Of a stretch of 64,000 nt of DNA, positions 8,902-17,111 are shown piece by piece. This DNA comes from Flavobacterium fluvii (GTDB lineage Bacteria > Bacteroidota > Bacteroidia > Flavobacteriales > Flavobacteriaceae). The position numbers and the translations under genes are program-made. The notes under the pieces are model-generated. The model was not told where the DNA came from. It did no database searches and worked only from the letters and a program-made list of their open reading frames with translations. The stretch is from NCBI RefSeq assembly GCF_900129545.1, contig NZ_FQWB01000002.1, positions 434,001-498,000 of the forward strand, in the 5' to 3' direction. Numbering within the stretch: the stretch's first letter is position 1; the number at the start of each line of letters is the position of its first letter.

Positions 8902-9561
8902 TTATCGTCCTCCAAAGATACTACTTCCTATTCGAACCATTGTACTTCCGCATTCAATTGCGAGTTGATAATCGCCAGACATTCCCATTGAAAGAGATTT
9001 CAGATTGCAGATTTCAGATTTCAGATTTTGGATGGAATCAAAAATCGATTTCAAATGAGTGAATTCTTTCTTGATTTGTTCTTGATTGTCCGTAAAAGTA
9101 GCCATTCCCATTAATCCAACAATTCGAATGTTTTTCATTTCCTGAAATGTTGCAGAAGCCAGAATTTCGTTTAGTTCTTCTTCGTCAAGACCAAACTTGG
9201 TTTCTTCTTCGGCAATATAAATTTGCAATAAACAATCGATAATTCTATTGTTTTTTTTGGCTTGTTTGTTGATTTCTTCCAATAGTTTCAAACTATCCAC
9301 GCCGTGAATCAAGCTCACAAATTGTGCCATAAATTTGACCTTGTTCGTCTGAACGTGACCAATCATGTGCCATTCGATGTCTTTTGGCATCGCTTCCCAT
9401 TTATCTGCCATTTCCTGAATTTTGTTTTCGCCAAAAATGCGTTGACCGGCATCATAAGCTTCCATTAGATCAGGAATAGGCTTGGTTTTGGAAACGGCAA
9501 CCAGCGTTACGTTTTCGGGTAAAGTAGATTTTATTTTGAGAAGGTTTTGTGAGATTGACAT
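8902..9561 (-). CDS. yggS: YggS-family PLP homeostasis protein
   Basis: A 219-residue TIM-barrel protein that binds pyridoxal phosphate and buffers its cellular level. The PLP lysine is Lys25 in AVSKTKP. The C-terminal phosphate-binding region SMGMSGDYQLAIECGSTMVRIGS is typical. Just before it is a low-complexity insert, NLKSEICNLKS, encoded by AGATTTC-type direct repeats that also occur in intergenic DNA near 53190. Last gene of a three-gene operon with the two dehydrogenase genes upstream (gaps of 2-3 bases). Confidence 0.95.
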   Translation of the reverse strand: MSISQNLLKIKSTLPENVTLVAVSKTKPIPDLMEAYDAGQRIFGENKIQEMADKWEAMPKDIEWHMIGHVQTNKVKFMAQFVSLIHGVDSLKLLEEINKQAKKNNRIIDCLLQIYIAEEETKFGLDEEELNEILASATFQEMKNIRIVGLMGMATFTDNQEQIKKEFTHLKSIFDSIQNLKSEICNLKSLSMGMSGDYQLAIECGSTMVRIGSSIFGGR

Positions 9562-9563
9562 AA

Positions 9564-10451
9564 TTAATTGAATTGTTTTGCAACTTTCGCCGCTTTCTTA
9601 CTTTCACTATAATCATAAAAACCTTCTCCAGATTTTACGCCTAATTTCCCAGTGTTGACCATATCGACCAATAAAGGACAAGGAGTGTATTTTGGATTTT
9701 TGAAACCGTCGTGCATTACGTTTAGAATTGCCAAACAGACATCAAGACCAATAAAATCGGCTAATTGTAATGGTCCCATTGGGTGTCCCATTCCGAGTTT
9801 CATCACGGTATCAATTTCATAAACACCTGCCACTTTGTTATACAAGGTTTCGATGGATTCGTTTATCATAGGCATTAAAATTCTGTTGGTCACAAAACCA
9901 GGAAAATCATTGACTTCAACAGGAGTTTTGCCCAGTTTTTCAGCTAAAGTCATAATGATTTTTGTGACTTCATCACTCGTTTTATTGCCACGAATTACTT
10001 CAACCAAAGGCATTAAAGGTACAGGATTCATAAAGTGCATTCCAATAACCCGTTCCGGATGAGCTACAACAGCTCCAATTTGCGTGATGGAAATGGAAGA
10101 AGTATTGGTTGCAAAAATGGTATTGTGAGAACAAACTTCATTTAATTGCCTGAAGATATTTAGCTTTAATTCCAGATTTTCTGTAGCGGCTTCAATAACC
10201 AAATCAACACCTACAACACCGTCTTCAATATCAGTATAGGTGATAATATTATTTAAGGTTTTGAATTTATCTTCTTCAGTAATGCTTCCTTTGGAAACCA
10301 TTCGGTCTAGATTGGCAAAAATAGTTGCCATTCCTTTGTCCAAAGCTTTCTCGGAAACATCAATCAGTTTCACGGTAAAACCATTTTGTGCAAAAGTATG
10401 CGCAATGCCGTTGCCCATTGTTCCTGCTCCGATGACGGCAATTAGTTTCAT
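9564..10451 (-). CDS. 3-hydroxybutyryl-CoA dehydrogenase
   Basis: A 295-residue NAD-dependent dehydrogenase that interconverts 3-hydroxyacyl-CoA and acetoacetyl-CoA-type substrates. The Rossmann signature GAGTMG is at residues 7-12. The family's HFMNPVPLMPLVEV and NDFPGFVTNRILMP stretches carry the catalytic His and substrate-binding residues. Length matches the single-domain HbdA/PaaH type. It lies between Gfo/Idh and yggS in one operon. It would act in short-chain fatty acid or butanoate metabolism. Confidence 0.94.
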   Translation of the reverse strand: MKLIAVIGAGTMGNGIAHTFAQNGFTVKLIDVSEKALDKGMATIFANLDRMVSKGSITEEDKFKTLNNIITYTDIEDGVVGVDLVIEAATENLELKLNIFRQLNEVCSHNTIFATNTSSISITQIGAVVAHPERVIGMHFMNPVPLMPLVEVIRGNKTSDEVTKIIMTLAEKLGKTPVEVNDFPGFVTNRILMPMINESIETLYNKVAGVYEIDTVMKLGMGHPMGPLQLADFIGLDVCLAILNVMHDGFKNPKYTPCPLLVDMVNTGKLGVKSGEGFYDYSESKKAAKVAKQFN

Positions 10452-10454
10452 CTT

Positions 10455-11420
10455 TTATTTTTTGAAACAATCAATAATTTGGTAAGCAACTCGCAATGCT
10501 TCTGTGGCTTGTTCCAAAGTTACAATAGGAGTAGTGTCGTTATTGATAGCATCAGCAAAGGATTCTAATTCGTCCAGAATAGCGTTGTTTTGTTCCACAT
10601 CTGGATTAGAAAAGTAGATTTGTTTTTTTACGCCTTCTGCATTTTGTAGAATAATATCAAAATCTCCAGGAACTTCCGGTGCATCTTTCATTTTTACAAC
10701 CTCACATTTTTTCTCCAGAAAATCAACCGAGATATAAGCATCCTTTTGGAAGAAACGCGATTTACGCATATTTTTAAGGGAAATTCGGCTGGCTGTTAAA
10801 TTGGCAACGCATCCGTTTTCAAACTCGATTCGGGCATTGGCAATATCGGGAGTTTCACTAATTACGGAAACGCCACTCGCAGAAATCTCTTTTACTTTTG
10901 AATTAACGACACTCAAAATCGCATCGATATCGTGAATCATCAAATCCAAAACCACGGGAACATCAGTACCACGAGGGTTGAATTCTGCCAGACGATGTGT
11001 TTCAATAAACATCGGATTTTCAATCATGTCCTTGGTCGCCTTGAACGCAGGGTTGAACCTTTCAACGTGACCTACCTGACCTTTAACCTTGTATTCATTT
11101 GCTAAAGCGATAATTTCTTCGGCTTCGGCAACTGTATTTGAAATTGGTTTTTCAATAAAAACGTGTTTACCTGATTTGATGGAAACTTTGGCGCATTTGT
11201 AATGAGAAAGTGTTGGCGTTACAATGTCAATTACATCAACGGCATGTATTAATGTGGCTATTGTGGAGAATTGTTTGTATCCAAATTCTTTGGCTACTTT
11301 TTCGCCGTTTTCATGGTTTTCGTCATAAAAACCAACTAATTCGTATTTTTCAGATTGTTGTAATAATCGTAAATGTATTTTTCCAAGGTGTCCAGCACCT
11401 AAAACTCCTACTTTTAACAT
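10455..11420 (-). CDS. Gfo/Idh/MocA-family oxidoreductase
   Basis: A 321-residue NAD(P)-dependent oxidoreductase. The N-terminal dinucleotide fold starts GVLGAGHLGKIH, and the conserved EKP(I) motif appears as FIEKPISNT. The C-terminal alpha/beta domain has the usual MIHDIDAILS segment, with a His and Asp near the substrate site. The substrate (a sugar, inositol or sugar-acid derivative) cannot be told from the sequence. First gene of the operon with 3-hydroxybutyryl-CoA dehydrogenase and yggS. A TACATTTG promoter-like box lies at 11437-11444. Confidence 0.9.
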   Translation of the reverse strand: MLKVGVLGAGHLGKIHLRLLQQSEKYELVGFYDENHENGEKVAKEFGYKQFSTIATLIHAVDVIDIVTPTLSHYKCAKVSIKSGKHVFIEKPISNTVAEAEEIIALANEYKVKGQVGHVERFNPAFKATKDMIENPMFIETHRLAEFNPRGTDVPVVLDLMIHDIDAILSVVNSKVKEISASGVSVISETPDIANARIEFENGCVANLTASRISLKNMRKSRFFQKDAYISVDFLEKKCEVVKMKDAPEVPGDFDIILQNAEGVKKQIYFSNPDVEQNNAILDELESFADAINNDTTPIVTLEQATEALRVAYQIIDCFKK

Positions 11421-11551
11421 AAAAAATGATTTTTAACAAATGTATAATTTATTTGTTTATTGTCTAAAGTTTGGGGTTTAAAGTTTTGGAATTTGTTATT
11501 TGATTTTGGAATTTTAAAGTTTAATTTTACCAAAATAAATTACCCAAAATT

Positions 11552-12193
11552 TTGAAAGATACTGCCAAACATCAAGGACTTCGTAATCAATTAGTAACCC
11601 TTTTGAAAGGAAAAGGAATTACTGATAAAAGTGTTTTGGAAGCAATCAATAAAATTCCAAGGCATCTTTTTTTAAATTCCAGTTTTGCTGATTATGCTTA
11701 TCAGGACAAGGCTTTTCCTATTGGAGCCGGTCAAACTATTTCGCAACCTTATACTGTGGCTTTTCAAAGTCAATTATTGGAAGTGAAAAAAGACCATAAA
11801 ATTCTTGAAATCGGGACAGGATCGGGTTATCAAACTGCTGTTTTGTGTTTGATGGGAGCAAAGGTGTATAGTATAGAAAGACAAAATGAGTTGTTCAAAC
11901 AGACATCAATTTTATTGCCCAAATTAGGTATTAGGCCTAAACATCTTTCTTTTGGCGATGGTTATAAAGGATTACCCAATCACGCTCCTTTTGATAGTAT
12001 TATCGTTACGGCTGGAGCGCCAATAATTCCGCAAGCTTTGATGGCTCAGTTAAAAATAGGAGGAAGGCTTGTGATTCCCCTTGGCGAAGATATTCAAATT
12101 ATGACACTGTTAATCAGAAAAAATGAAACCCAATTTGAAAAACACGAGTTTGGAGATTTTAAATTCGTGCCTCTATTGGAAAATAAAAATTAA
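11552..12193 (+). CDS. pcm: Protein-L-isoaspartate O-methyltransferase
   Basis: A 213-residue SAM-dependent enzyme that starts repair of isoaspartyl residues in damaged proteins. It has the family motifs IGAGQTISQPYTVA, the SAM-binding ILEIGTGSGYQTAVL, and DSIIVTAGAP. The gene has no ATG in frame after the upstream stop at 11522; the only usual start is TTG at 11552. It is divergent from the Gfo/Idh operon and ends at a strong hairpin. Confidence 0.95.
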   Translation: MKDTAKHQGLRNQLVTLLKGKGITDKSVLEAINKIPRHLFLNSSFADYAYQDKAFPIGAGQTISQPYTVAFQSQLLEVKKDHKILEIGTGSGYQTAVLCLMGAKVYSIERQNELFKQTSILLPKLGIRPKHLSFGDGYKGLPNHAPFDSIIVTAGAPIIPQALMAQLKIGGRLVIPLGEDIQIMTLLIRKNETQFEKHEFGDFKFVPLLENKN

Positions 12194-12197
12194 AACA

Positions 12198-12222
12198 TAA
12201 TCCCGCAATAGCGGGATTTTTT
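12198..12222 (+). terminator. Intrinsic terminator after pcm
   Basis: Stem AATCCCGC / GCGGGATT with loop AATA and a following T6. It touches the stop codon of the convergent Fic gene, whose transcript it would also reach. Confidence 0.85.
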
Positions 12223-13270
12223 ATTGACCAATGATTTCTAGATAACGCTCTAAGCTTTCTTTCTCGATTTGAGCAATAAACAAGAGGAAATCTTCTTTAT
12301 TGTTTTTGGTTTGAGCGGTTTCTAGAGCATTATAATAGTTCATTCTACTGTCGTAATCACCTTTTATATTAGCGATTACATATCCGTTTTGCAATAGAAT
12401 TAGGTTCATTACCAAACGGGAAGTTCTGCCATTTCCATCAATAAATGGATGAATGGTTACCAAACGTTCGTGAAGTTCTGCTGCCAAAACTATTGGGTGC
12501 AAGACATTTTTATTGGTTTCATACCAAATAAAAAAATCTTCCATTTCTTTGGCAACCATAAAAGGTTGAGGAGGCATAAATGAGCTTCCTTTAATCATCA
12601 CTTGAACTTTGCGATAACGACCTGCATCTTCAGGATTTATGCCTCGTAAAATCAAGTTGTGAATAGACAAAACTTCTCGCTCATTTAAAGGAGTGTTTTT
12701 ATTCATCAAATGTTTGATATAAGCAATAGCTTCCTGATGATTGATTACTTCAAGATGTTCTCTCATGCTTTTTCCAGAAATGGTCAAACCTTCGTTGATG
12801 ACTAAATCAGTTTCACGAAGAGTCATCGTGTTTCCTTCGATACGGTTGCTTTCAAAAGTATATTCAAGTTCCAATGCTTGAGTAATTCTATAGCTGTCAA
12901 ACTGGCGAAATTGATCTAGTTTTACTTTTAAAGCATCAATTTCTTCAAGAATAGCCGAAAGGTTTTTGGAAATTGATTTTTTTGAAGTAACATAACTGTT
13001 CTCCATTTCTTCGCGAACCATATTGATTGCTTTCAATGCAAAATCATCTTGCCCAATTTCGTAAAGGATTTTTTCTTTGAGCCAAGCAACCATTAAAGTT
13101 TCAAAGTCAATTTCTAACAAAGAAGCTAATTTTACTACTTGGTCTTTGGTTGGTTTTCTGGTTCCTTTTTCGAACTTGCTGATTAAAGCTTGATCTATTC
13201 CTAAAAGTTGAGCCACTTCTCTAGTTTTCAATCCTTTTCGTTCTCTTGCATTTTTGAGTAGTGTTTTCAT
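12221..13270 (-). CDS. Fic-family AMP-transferase with N-terminal HTH
   Basis: A 349-residue protein. Residues 1-58 form an XRE-type helix-turn-helix (TREVAQLLGIDQALISKFE). The Fic core has the complete catalytic motif HPFIDGNGRTSR at residues 274-285 and the auto-inhibitory motif SNRIEGN at 141-147, so it is a self-inhibited (class II) Fic enzyme, expected to AMPylate proteins. The HTH suggests it also controls transcription, possibly its own. A 36-base perfect palindrome lies just upstream. Targets are unknown. It could be part of a toxin-antitoxin-like switch, but no partner gene is adjacent. Confidence 0.93.
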   Translation of the reverse strand: MKTLLKNARERKGLKTREVAQLLGIDQALISKFEKGTRKPTKDQVVKLASLLEIDFETLMVAWLKEKILYEIGQDDFALKAINMVREEMENSYVTSKKSISKNLSAILEEIDALKVKLDQFRQFDSYRITQALELEYTFESNRIEGNTMTLRETDLVINEGLTISGKSMREHLEVINHQEAIAYIKHLMNKNTPLNEREVLSIHNLILRGINPEDAGRYRKVQVMIKGSSFMPPQPFMVAKEMEDFFIWYETNKNVLHPIVLAAELHERLVTIHPFIDGNGRTSRLVMNLILLQNGYVIANIKGDYDSRMNYYNALETAQTKNNKEDFLLFIAQIEKESLERYLEIIGQ

Positions 13271-13295
13271 TTTAATTAACTTTTTAATGTCAAGA

Positions 13296-13303
13296 CAAAT
13301 TTA
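13296..13303 (-). promoter_or_regulatory. -7 promoter element of Fic gene
   Basis: On the minus strand this reads TAAATTTG, a full match to the Bacteroidota TAnnTTTG box, 26 bases before the Fic start codon. A TTG lies 15 bases upstream of it, slightly closer than usual. Confidence 0.4.
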
Positions 13304-13322
13304 GTCATAAAAATTAAACAAA

Positions 13323-13358
13323 AAAATAACTTTTAAAATTTAATTTAAAAGTTATTTT
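13323..13358 (-). terminator. 36-base AT-rich palindrome: terminator or operator
   Basis: Two perfect 15-base arms (AAAATAACTTTTAAA and its complement) around a 6-base spacer. On the minus strand a T-run follows, so it can end transcription of the lipoprotein gene. It also overlaps the region where the Fic promoter's -33 box would be, so it could be an operator for the Fic protein's HTH domain. The stem has only one G-C pair per arm. Confidence 0.55.
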
Positions 13359-13404
13359 ATGGATAATAATTTGTTACAGAAATTTTTAAATCTTCCTTGA
13401 GTAA

Positions 13405-14049
13405 TTATTGTTTTGGAATAAATCCATCTTTTTTCATTTCTTGCATAACAGTGGCAAGAATACTATCTACCAATAATCCTAAATCTTGGCTGCTTGTGTT
13501 TGAAGATTTTGTGGTTCCAGTCCAAACTAATTTGTTTTGTTTCATCGAAAACACATTGGTTTCAACCATATAATAAGTGGTTTCTTGGTAATATCCTGGA
13601 TCATAATATACTGGGGAATACATTCCGTACCAGTTTCCAAAACCGTAACCATATCCATACATTCCGCCATAACCCATACCACCATAATAAATAGAAGTAT
13701 TTGTTCCAGGAACATAGTCGGTTTCTTTTGTGGTATCCACTAAACGCATGGTAATTACACCATCATAATTCTCGTCTTGAAGAATTTTTAATTTTTGCTC
13801 TTTGGTAAGGTTTAGATTGGTTCCATTTAATATGGAATAAGAAGAATGAAATCTAGGACCGATTGAAGCAATCCTATTTTCGGTAACTCTTCTCGTAGCT
13901 TCGTCTTTCACTAAAGCTACCACCAATATTTTTTTGAATTCTTCCTTTGTTGTTGTAGTTTCAGGATCTCTCCAGCTATTTACAATTGTTGTACCACTGC
14001 TGCAACTAGCAAGAAAAACTATAGACAATGCAATAAAAAATTTCTTCAT
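13405..14049 (-). CDS. Secreted lipoprotein with Gly/Tyr-rich loop
   Basis: A 214-residue protein with a lipoprotein signal peptide, lipobox LASC near residue 16, so it is probably anchored in the outer membrane. Residues about 120-160 are strongly rich in Gly, Tyr and Met (GGMGYGGMYGYGYG). The overall pattern (NSWRDPE near the start, conserved VVALVKDEATRR strand) resembles the DUF4136-type lipoproteins. Function unknown. Stands alone between the Fic gene and smpB. Confidence 0.8.
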   Translation of the reverse strand: MKKFFIALSIVFLASCSSGTTIVNSWRDPETTTTKEEFKKILVVALVKDEATRRVTENRIASIGPRFHSSYSILNGTNLNLTKEQKLKILQDENYDGVITMRLVDTTKETDYVPGTNTSIYYGGMGYGGMYGYGYGFGNWYGMYSPVYYDPGYYQETTYYMVETNVFSMKQNKLVWTGTTKSSNTSSQDLGLLVDSILATVMQEMKKDGFIPKQ

Positions 14050-14134
14050 AATTATAATTTGTTAGATATTAATTCGGGTAAAAATAAGAATAAAAAGTAG
14101 GAATAGATTAATTCCTACTAATATTTAAATAATC

Positions 14135-14587
14135 TTAGAAAGATTTTTTTATCCTGTCAAGATCACGTTTGGTGTCTTGTTCTTTCAAGGATTCACGTTT
14201 ATCGTAGGTTTTCTTTCCTTTACAAAGTCCTATTTCGAGTTTTGCCATTCCTTTTTCGTTGGTAAACAATTTCAAGGGAACAATGGTTAAACCTTTTACT
14301 TGAACACTTCTGGCTAATCCTTTCAACTCTCTTTTATTCAATAAAAGTTTGCGTTCACTTCTGGCTTTGTGGTTGAATTGGTTTCCAAAAGCATATTCTT
14401 CGATGTAGGTATTGATGGCGAAAAGTTCTGTTCCGCTAAATTCACAGAAACTTTCGGTAATATTGGCTTTACCTAAACGAATAGATTTTATTTCGGTTCC
14501 GGCCAAAACAATTCCAGCCGTAAATTTTTCGATTATTTCATAATCGAATCGGGCTCTTTTATTAAGTATGTTTACTGTTTTTTGCAT
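14135..14587 (-). CDS. smpB: SsrA-binding protein SmpB
   Basis: A 150-residue partner of tmRNA in rescue of stalled ribosomes. Family features: NKRARFDYEIIEKFTAGIVL, GTEIKSIRLGKANI and the C-terminal basic tail KKTYDKRESLKEQDTKRD. An upstream ATG at 14656 would add 23 residues with no family match. A promoter-like TTG/TAnnTTTG pair at 14595-14625 puts the transcript start right at ATG 14587, which I chose. The tmRNA gene is not in this window. Confidence 0.96.
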   Translation of the reverse strand: MQKTVNILNKRARFDYEIIEKFTAGIVLAGTEIKSIRLGKANITESFCEFSGTELFAINTYIEEYAFGNQFNHKARSERKLLLNKRELKGLARSVQVKGLTIVPLKLFTNEKGMAKLEIGLCKGKKTYDKRESLKEQDTKRDLDRIKKSF

Positions 14588-14594
14588 TGGATGG

Positions 14595-14625
14595 CAAATG
14601 TAGATACAAATGAATGAAACACCAA
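14595..14625 (-). promoter_or_regulatory. Promoter of smpB
   Basis: On the minus strand TTG (14623-14625), 20 bases, then TACATTTG (14595-14602), a full match to the Bacteroidota consensus. The predicted transcript start falls within a few bases of ATG 14587, giving a nearly leaderless message. This decides the smpB start. Confidence 0.65.
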
Positions 14626-14645
14626 AGAAATATATAAAAATGCCA

Positions 14646-14653
14646 TAAATTTG
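14646..14653 (+). promoter_or_regulatory. -7 element before VF530-like gene
   Basis: TAAATTTG on the plus strand, ending 4 bases before ATG 14658, which would make the mRNA leaderless. I see no TTG at the expected -33 distance. Confidence 0.35.
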
Positions 14654-14657
14654 CAAT

Positions 14658-14888
14658 ATGGAAAAACCACAATCAAAAGACCCGCTTCACGGAATCACGT
14701 TACAAAGAATTTTGGAACAACTTGTCGATTATTATGGGTTCGACACTTTGTCTGAATTGATAAAAATCAAATGTTTTACCGATAATCCAAGCATAAAATC
14801 AAGTCTGACTTTTTTGCGAAAAACGGATTGGGCCAGAAAAAAAGTGGAAGAATTGTATATAAAAACGGTTCCTAAATTTAAAGTTTAA
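14658..14888 (+). CDS. VF530-family DNA-binding protein
   Basis: A 76-residue protein matching the VF530/DUF2132 family: [16 protein letters not shown], then [15 protein letters not shown] and the [16 protein letters not shown] block. Members are small helical proteins reported to bind DNA. Divergent from smpB. Its last codons overlap the convergent next gene by 4 bases. Confidence 0.88.
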   Translation: MEKPQSKDPLHGITLQRILEQLVDYYGFDTLSELIKIKCFTDNPSIKSSLTFLRKTDWARKKVEELYIKTVPKFKV

Positions 14889-15442
14889 TTTAAGCGGTAG
14901 GAAATCATAAGTCCACCTCTGTAAATCAGCCATTCTCCACTTATATTTCGACCTACTGCTTTGTCAAGTTCCCATCTTTCGCCAGTTTCAATATAATAGC
15001 TATGATAAAAGCCCTGATGAGTACCACCACCTATGAAAAAATCTAGCATAAATCGGTCACTTATTTTTTTTTCATAACCTATTGTTGCGCCCGCAACATA
15101 TCCAACACCGGTTTGATACACTCCTTTATCATAATAATTCCATTTCGTAACATTAAAAATATCGAAGCCTACGTGTGCTCCTGCATAAAAACCATTATAT
15201 TTTTCGTGAAAATGGTATCGATATTCAGGAATGAAAGTGTAAAATTCGTAAGGTTTACCATCTATTGAACTCCAAAAAGATGCTAAAACATCAAACTGGA
15301 AAGTGGATTTTTTTCCAATACTGGTTTCGATTCCCACATTAGGAATTAGCGCCAAAGCCGTTATGGCATTTGCTTTTATATAGGTTTGTGATTGTGAGTA
15401 AATTGAAATGAATAGAAAAGAAAAAATAAAGAGTTTTTTCAT
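14885..15442 (-). CDS. Outer-membrane beta-barrel protein, DUF3575-like
   Basis: A 185-residue exported protein with a signal peptide ([13 protein letters not shown], cleavage near SQSQT) followed by alternating strands ending in an aromatic/hydrophobic C-terminus ([11 protein letters not shown]) typical of small outer-membrane barrels. Segments IPEYRYHF and [12 protein letters not shown] fit the DUF3575 group. Role unknown. Confidence 0.72.
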   Translation of the reverse strand: MKKLFIFSFLFISIYSQSQTYIKANAITALALIPNVGIETSIGKKSTFQFDVLASFWSSIDGKPYEFYTFIPEYRYHFHEKYNGFYAGAHVGFDIFNVTKWNYYDKGVYQTGVGYVAGATIGYEKKISDRFMLDFFIGGGTHQGFYHSYYIETGERWELDKAVGRNISGEWLIYRGGLMISYRLN

Positions 15443-15533
15443 AAGATGATTTAAATTTGTATGGTTTTAATTACGAATAGAGTTGGATTCGGCGGCAAAT
15501 ATAAATAAAAAGCTTTCTTTAATCGTGTGAAAT

Positions 15534-16085
15534 TTAGTATTTATTCAAAATAGAATAGATAACTGTATCCAAAAAGCGACCTTCATAAAATTCATTTTCT
15601 TTTAAGTGGGCTTCTTTGACAAAACCACTTTTTTGCAAGACTCTCTCGGATGCAAAATTATCAGGGTCAATTATGGCTTCAATCGAATGCAGTTTCATTA
15701 CCTGAAAAGCATAATTCAATGTTTCTTTTATTGCTTCAACAATGATGCCTTTTCCGTGATATTCTGGAAGCAGCATATAGCCTATCTCAGCTCTAAAATG
15801 TTCCGGTTTTATTCTGTAATGCCCAATAATCCCTATTAGTTTTGGATTGTCTTTTAAAGTAATGGCCCAGTTTATTCCTTCGTTGGTTTCAATTTTCGAA
15901 TCAATCATCGTGATATGTTCCAAGGCATCTTCCTTCGTTTTTACCAATGGTCTGGGAATATATTTCATGGTCTCCTTGTTAGATCGAAGAGCAAAAATTT
16001 CTTTTACATCATTTTTTACTATACGGCGTAAATACAAACGTTCGGTTTCAAGATTCGGGAAAGGAGTGAAATTGATGTTTACCAT
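15534..16085 (-). CDS. GNAT acetyltransferase, RimJ/RimL-like
   Basis: A 183-residue N-acetyltransferase. It begins with the RimJ-type LETERLYLRRIVKND and has the acetyl-CoA loop region EIGYMLLPEYHGKGIIVEAI and the later NFASERVLQKSGFVKEA block. It would acetylate a protein N-terminus or small amine; the substrate is not deducible. It starts 3 bases after the stop of the aldose-epimerase-like gene and is likely co-transcribed. Confidence 0.9.
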   Translation of the reverse strand: MVNINFTPFPNLETERLYLRRIVKNDVKEIFALRSNKETMKYIPRPLVKTKEDALEHITMIDSKIETNEGINWAITLKDNPKLIGIIGHYRIKPEHFRAEIGYMLLPEYHGKGIIVEAIKETLNYAFQVMKLHSIEAIIDPDNFASERVLQKSGFVKEAHLKENEFYEGRFLDTVIYSILNKY

Positions 16086-16088
16086 ATT

Positions 16089-16940
16089 TTATAAAATTTC
16101 AATGCTAAAATTATATTTCAACGATTTTTTGGCTTCCAAGAGTTGAATGCCTTCTTTCTCCAAAATATTCCCCGATGAATGAACGGTGTCCGAATAGCCA
16201 AGCCAAGGCTCAATGCAAAGAAATGGAGCATTGCTTTTTGTCCAAATTCCCAGATTTGGAAAATCATCAAATTGAACGCAAAGCAATGGTTTTTTATTTT
16301 CTGAAATAGTGATGTTTTTAGATTGTAAATTTTTAAAAATCAGGGCATCTTTTTGGAACAATGAATAGGTGAGAGAAATTTGATTTTCTATCATTTCGAG
16401 TGTTGTAGATTTATCTGAAAGTAAATCATTTTCTAGTTCATAACTAGTCAAAGTTTCAGGATATTCAAATGCCAGCGAGTACTCTTCAAATGGTTTTGGC
16501 AATGCAAAAGCCGGATGCGCTCCAATCGAAAAAGGCATTATACAATTGTTGTTATTGATGATATTGTAACCAATAATTAATTTGTTTTTGTCTAACGTAT
16601 AAATGATTTGCAATTCAAAATCAAAAGGATATACATTACGAGATTCTTCGGATGAAGTTAACGAAAATGTAGCACTGTTTTCGGATTTATTGCTTAATAT
16701 AAATTCCATATCCCTTGCAAAACCGTGTCTTGGCAAGTGATATTCGGTTCCTTCATAATAGTAGGAACTGTTTTTTAGCGTTCCAACAATTGGAAACAAA
16801 ACAGGAGAATGTTTTCCCCAAAAAGATGGATTTCCCTCCCAAATGTATTCTTTGTCATCACGATTTTGCAAAGAAAATAATTCAGCTCCAAAGTGATTTA
16901 TTCGTGCCGTTAAATTCGAATTTGAAATTGTTGTTGTCAA
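16089..16940 (-). CDS. Aldose 1-epimerase family protein (LacX-like)
   Basis: A 283-residue galactose-mutarotase fold protein. Motifs: EGNPSFWGKHSPVLFPIVG, LPRHGFARD (catalytic-type His), and SIGAHPAFALP (second His), followed by CIEPWLG. It would interconvert anomers of a sugar or sugar phosphate. No ATG is in frame upstream; the start appears to be TTG 16940. It overlaps no other gene and precedes a GNAT gene. Confidence 0.85.
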   Translation of the reverse strand: MTTTISNSNLTARINHFGAELFSLQNRDDKEYIWEGNPSFWGKHSPVLFPIVGTLKNSSYYYEGTEYHLPRHGFARDMEFILSNKSENSATFSLTSSEESRNVYPFDFELQIIYTLDKNKLIIGYNIINNNNCIMPFSIGAHPAFALPKPFEEYSLAFEYPETLTSYELENDLLSDKSTTLEMIENQISLTYSLFQKDALIFKNLQSKNITISENKKPLLCVQFDDFPNLGIWTKSNAPFLCIEPWLGYSDTVHSSGNILEKEGIQLLEAKKSLKYNFSIEIL

Positions 16941-17111
16941 AATAATTCTAATTATGTTTAATACTCTTGTTGGTGTAAATGTATTTCATAAATTTAATTT
17001 GGAGCTAAAATGGAATACTAATTGTAGGATTACTAAAGTTTTGTCAAATTTCAGTGTTTATTTTCATCGTCAAGATTATTTTTCATTAATTTGTTGTAGA
17101 AAATCTATTAA

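Noticed and set aside
14588..14656. Upstream start for smpB giving 23 extra residues
   Set aside because: The extra residues are hydrophobic and unlike SmpB, and the promoter elements lie inside this stretch.
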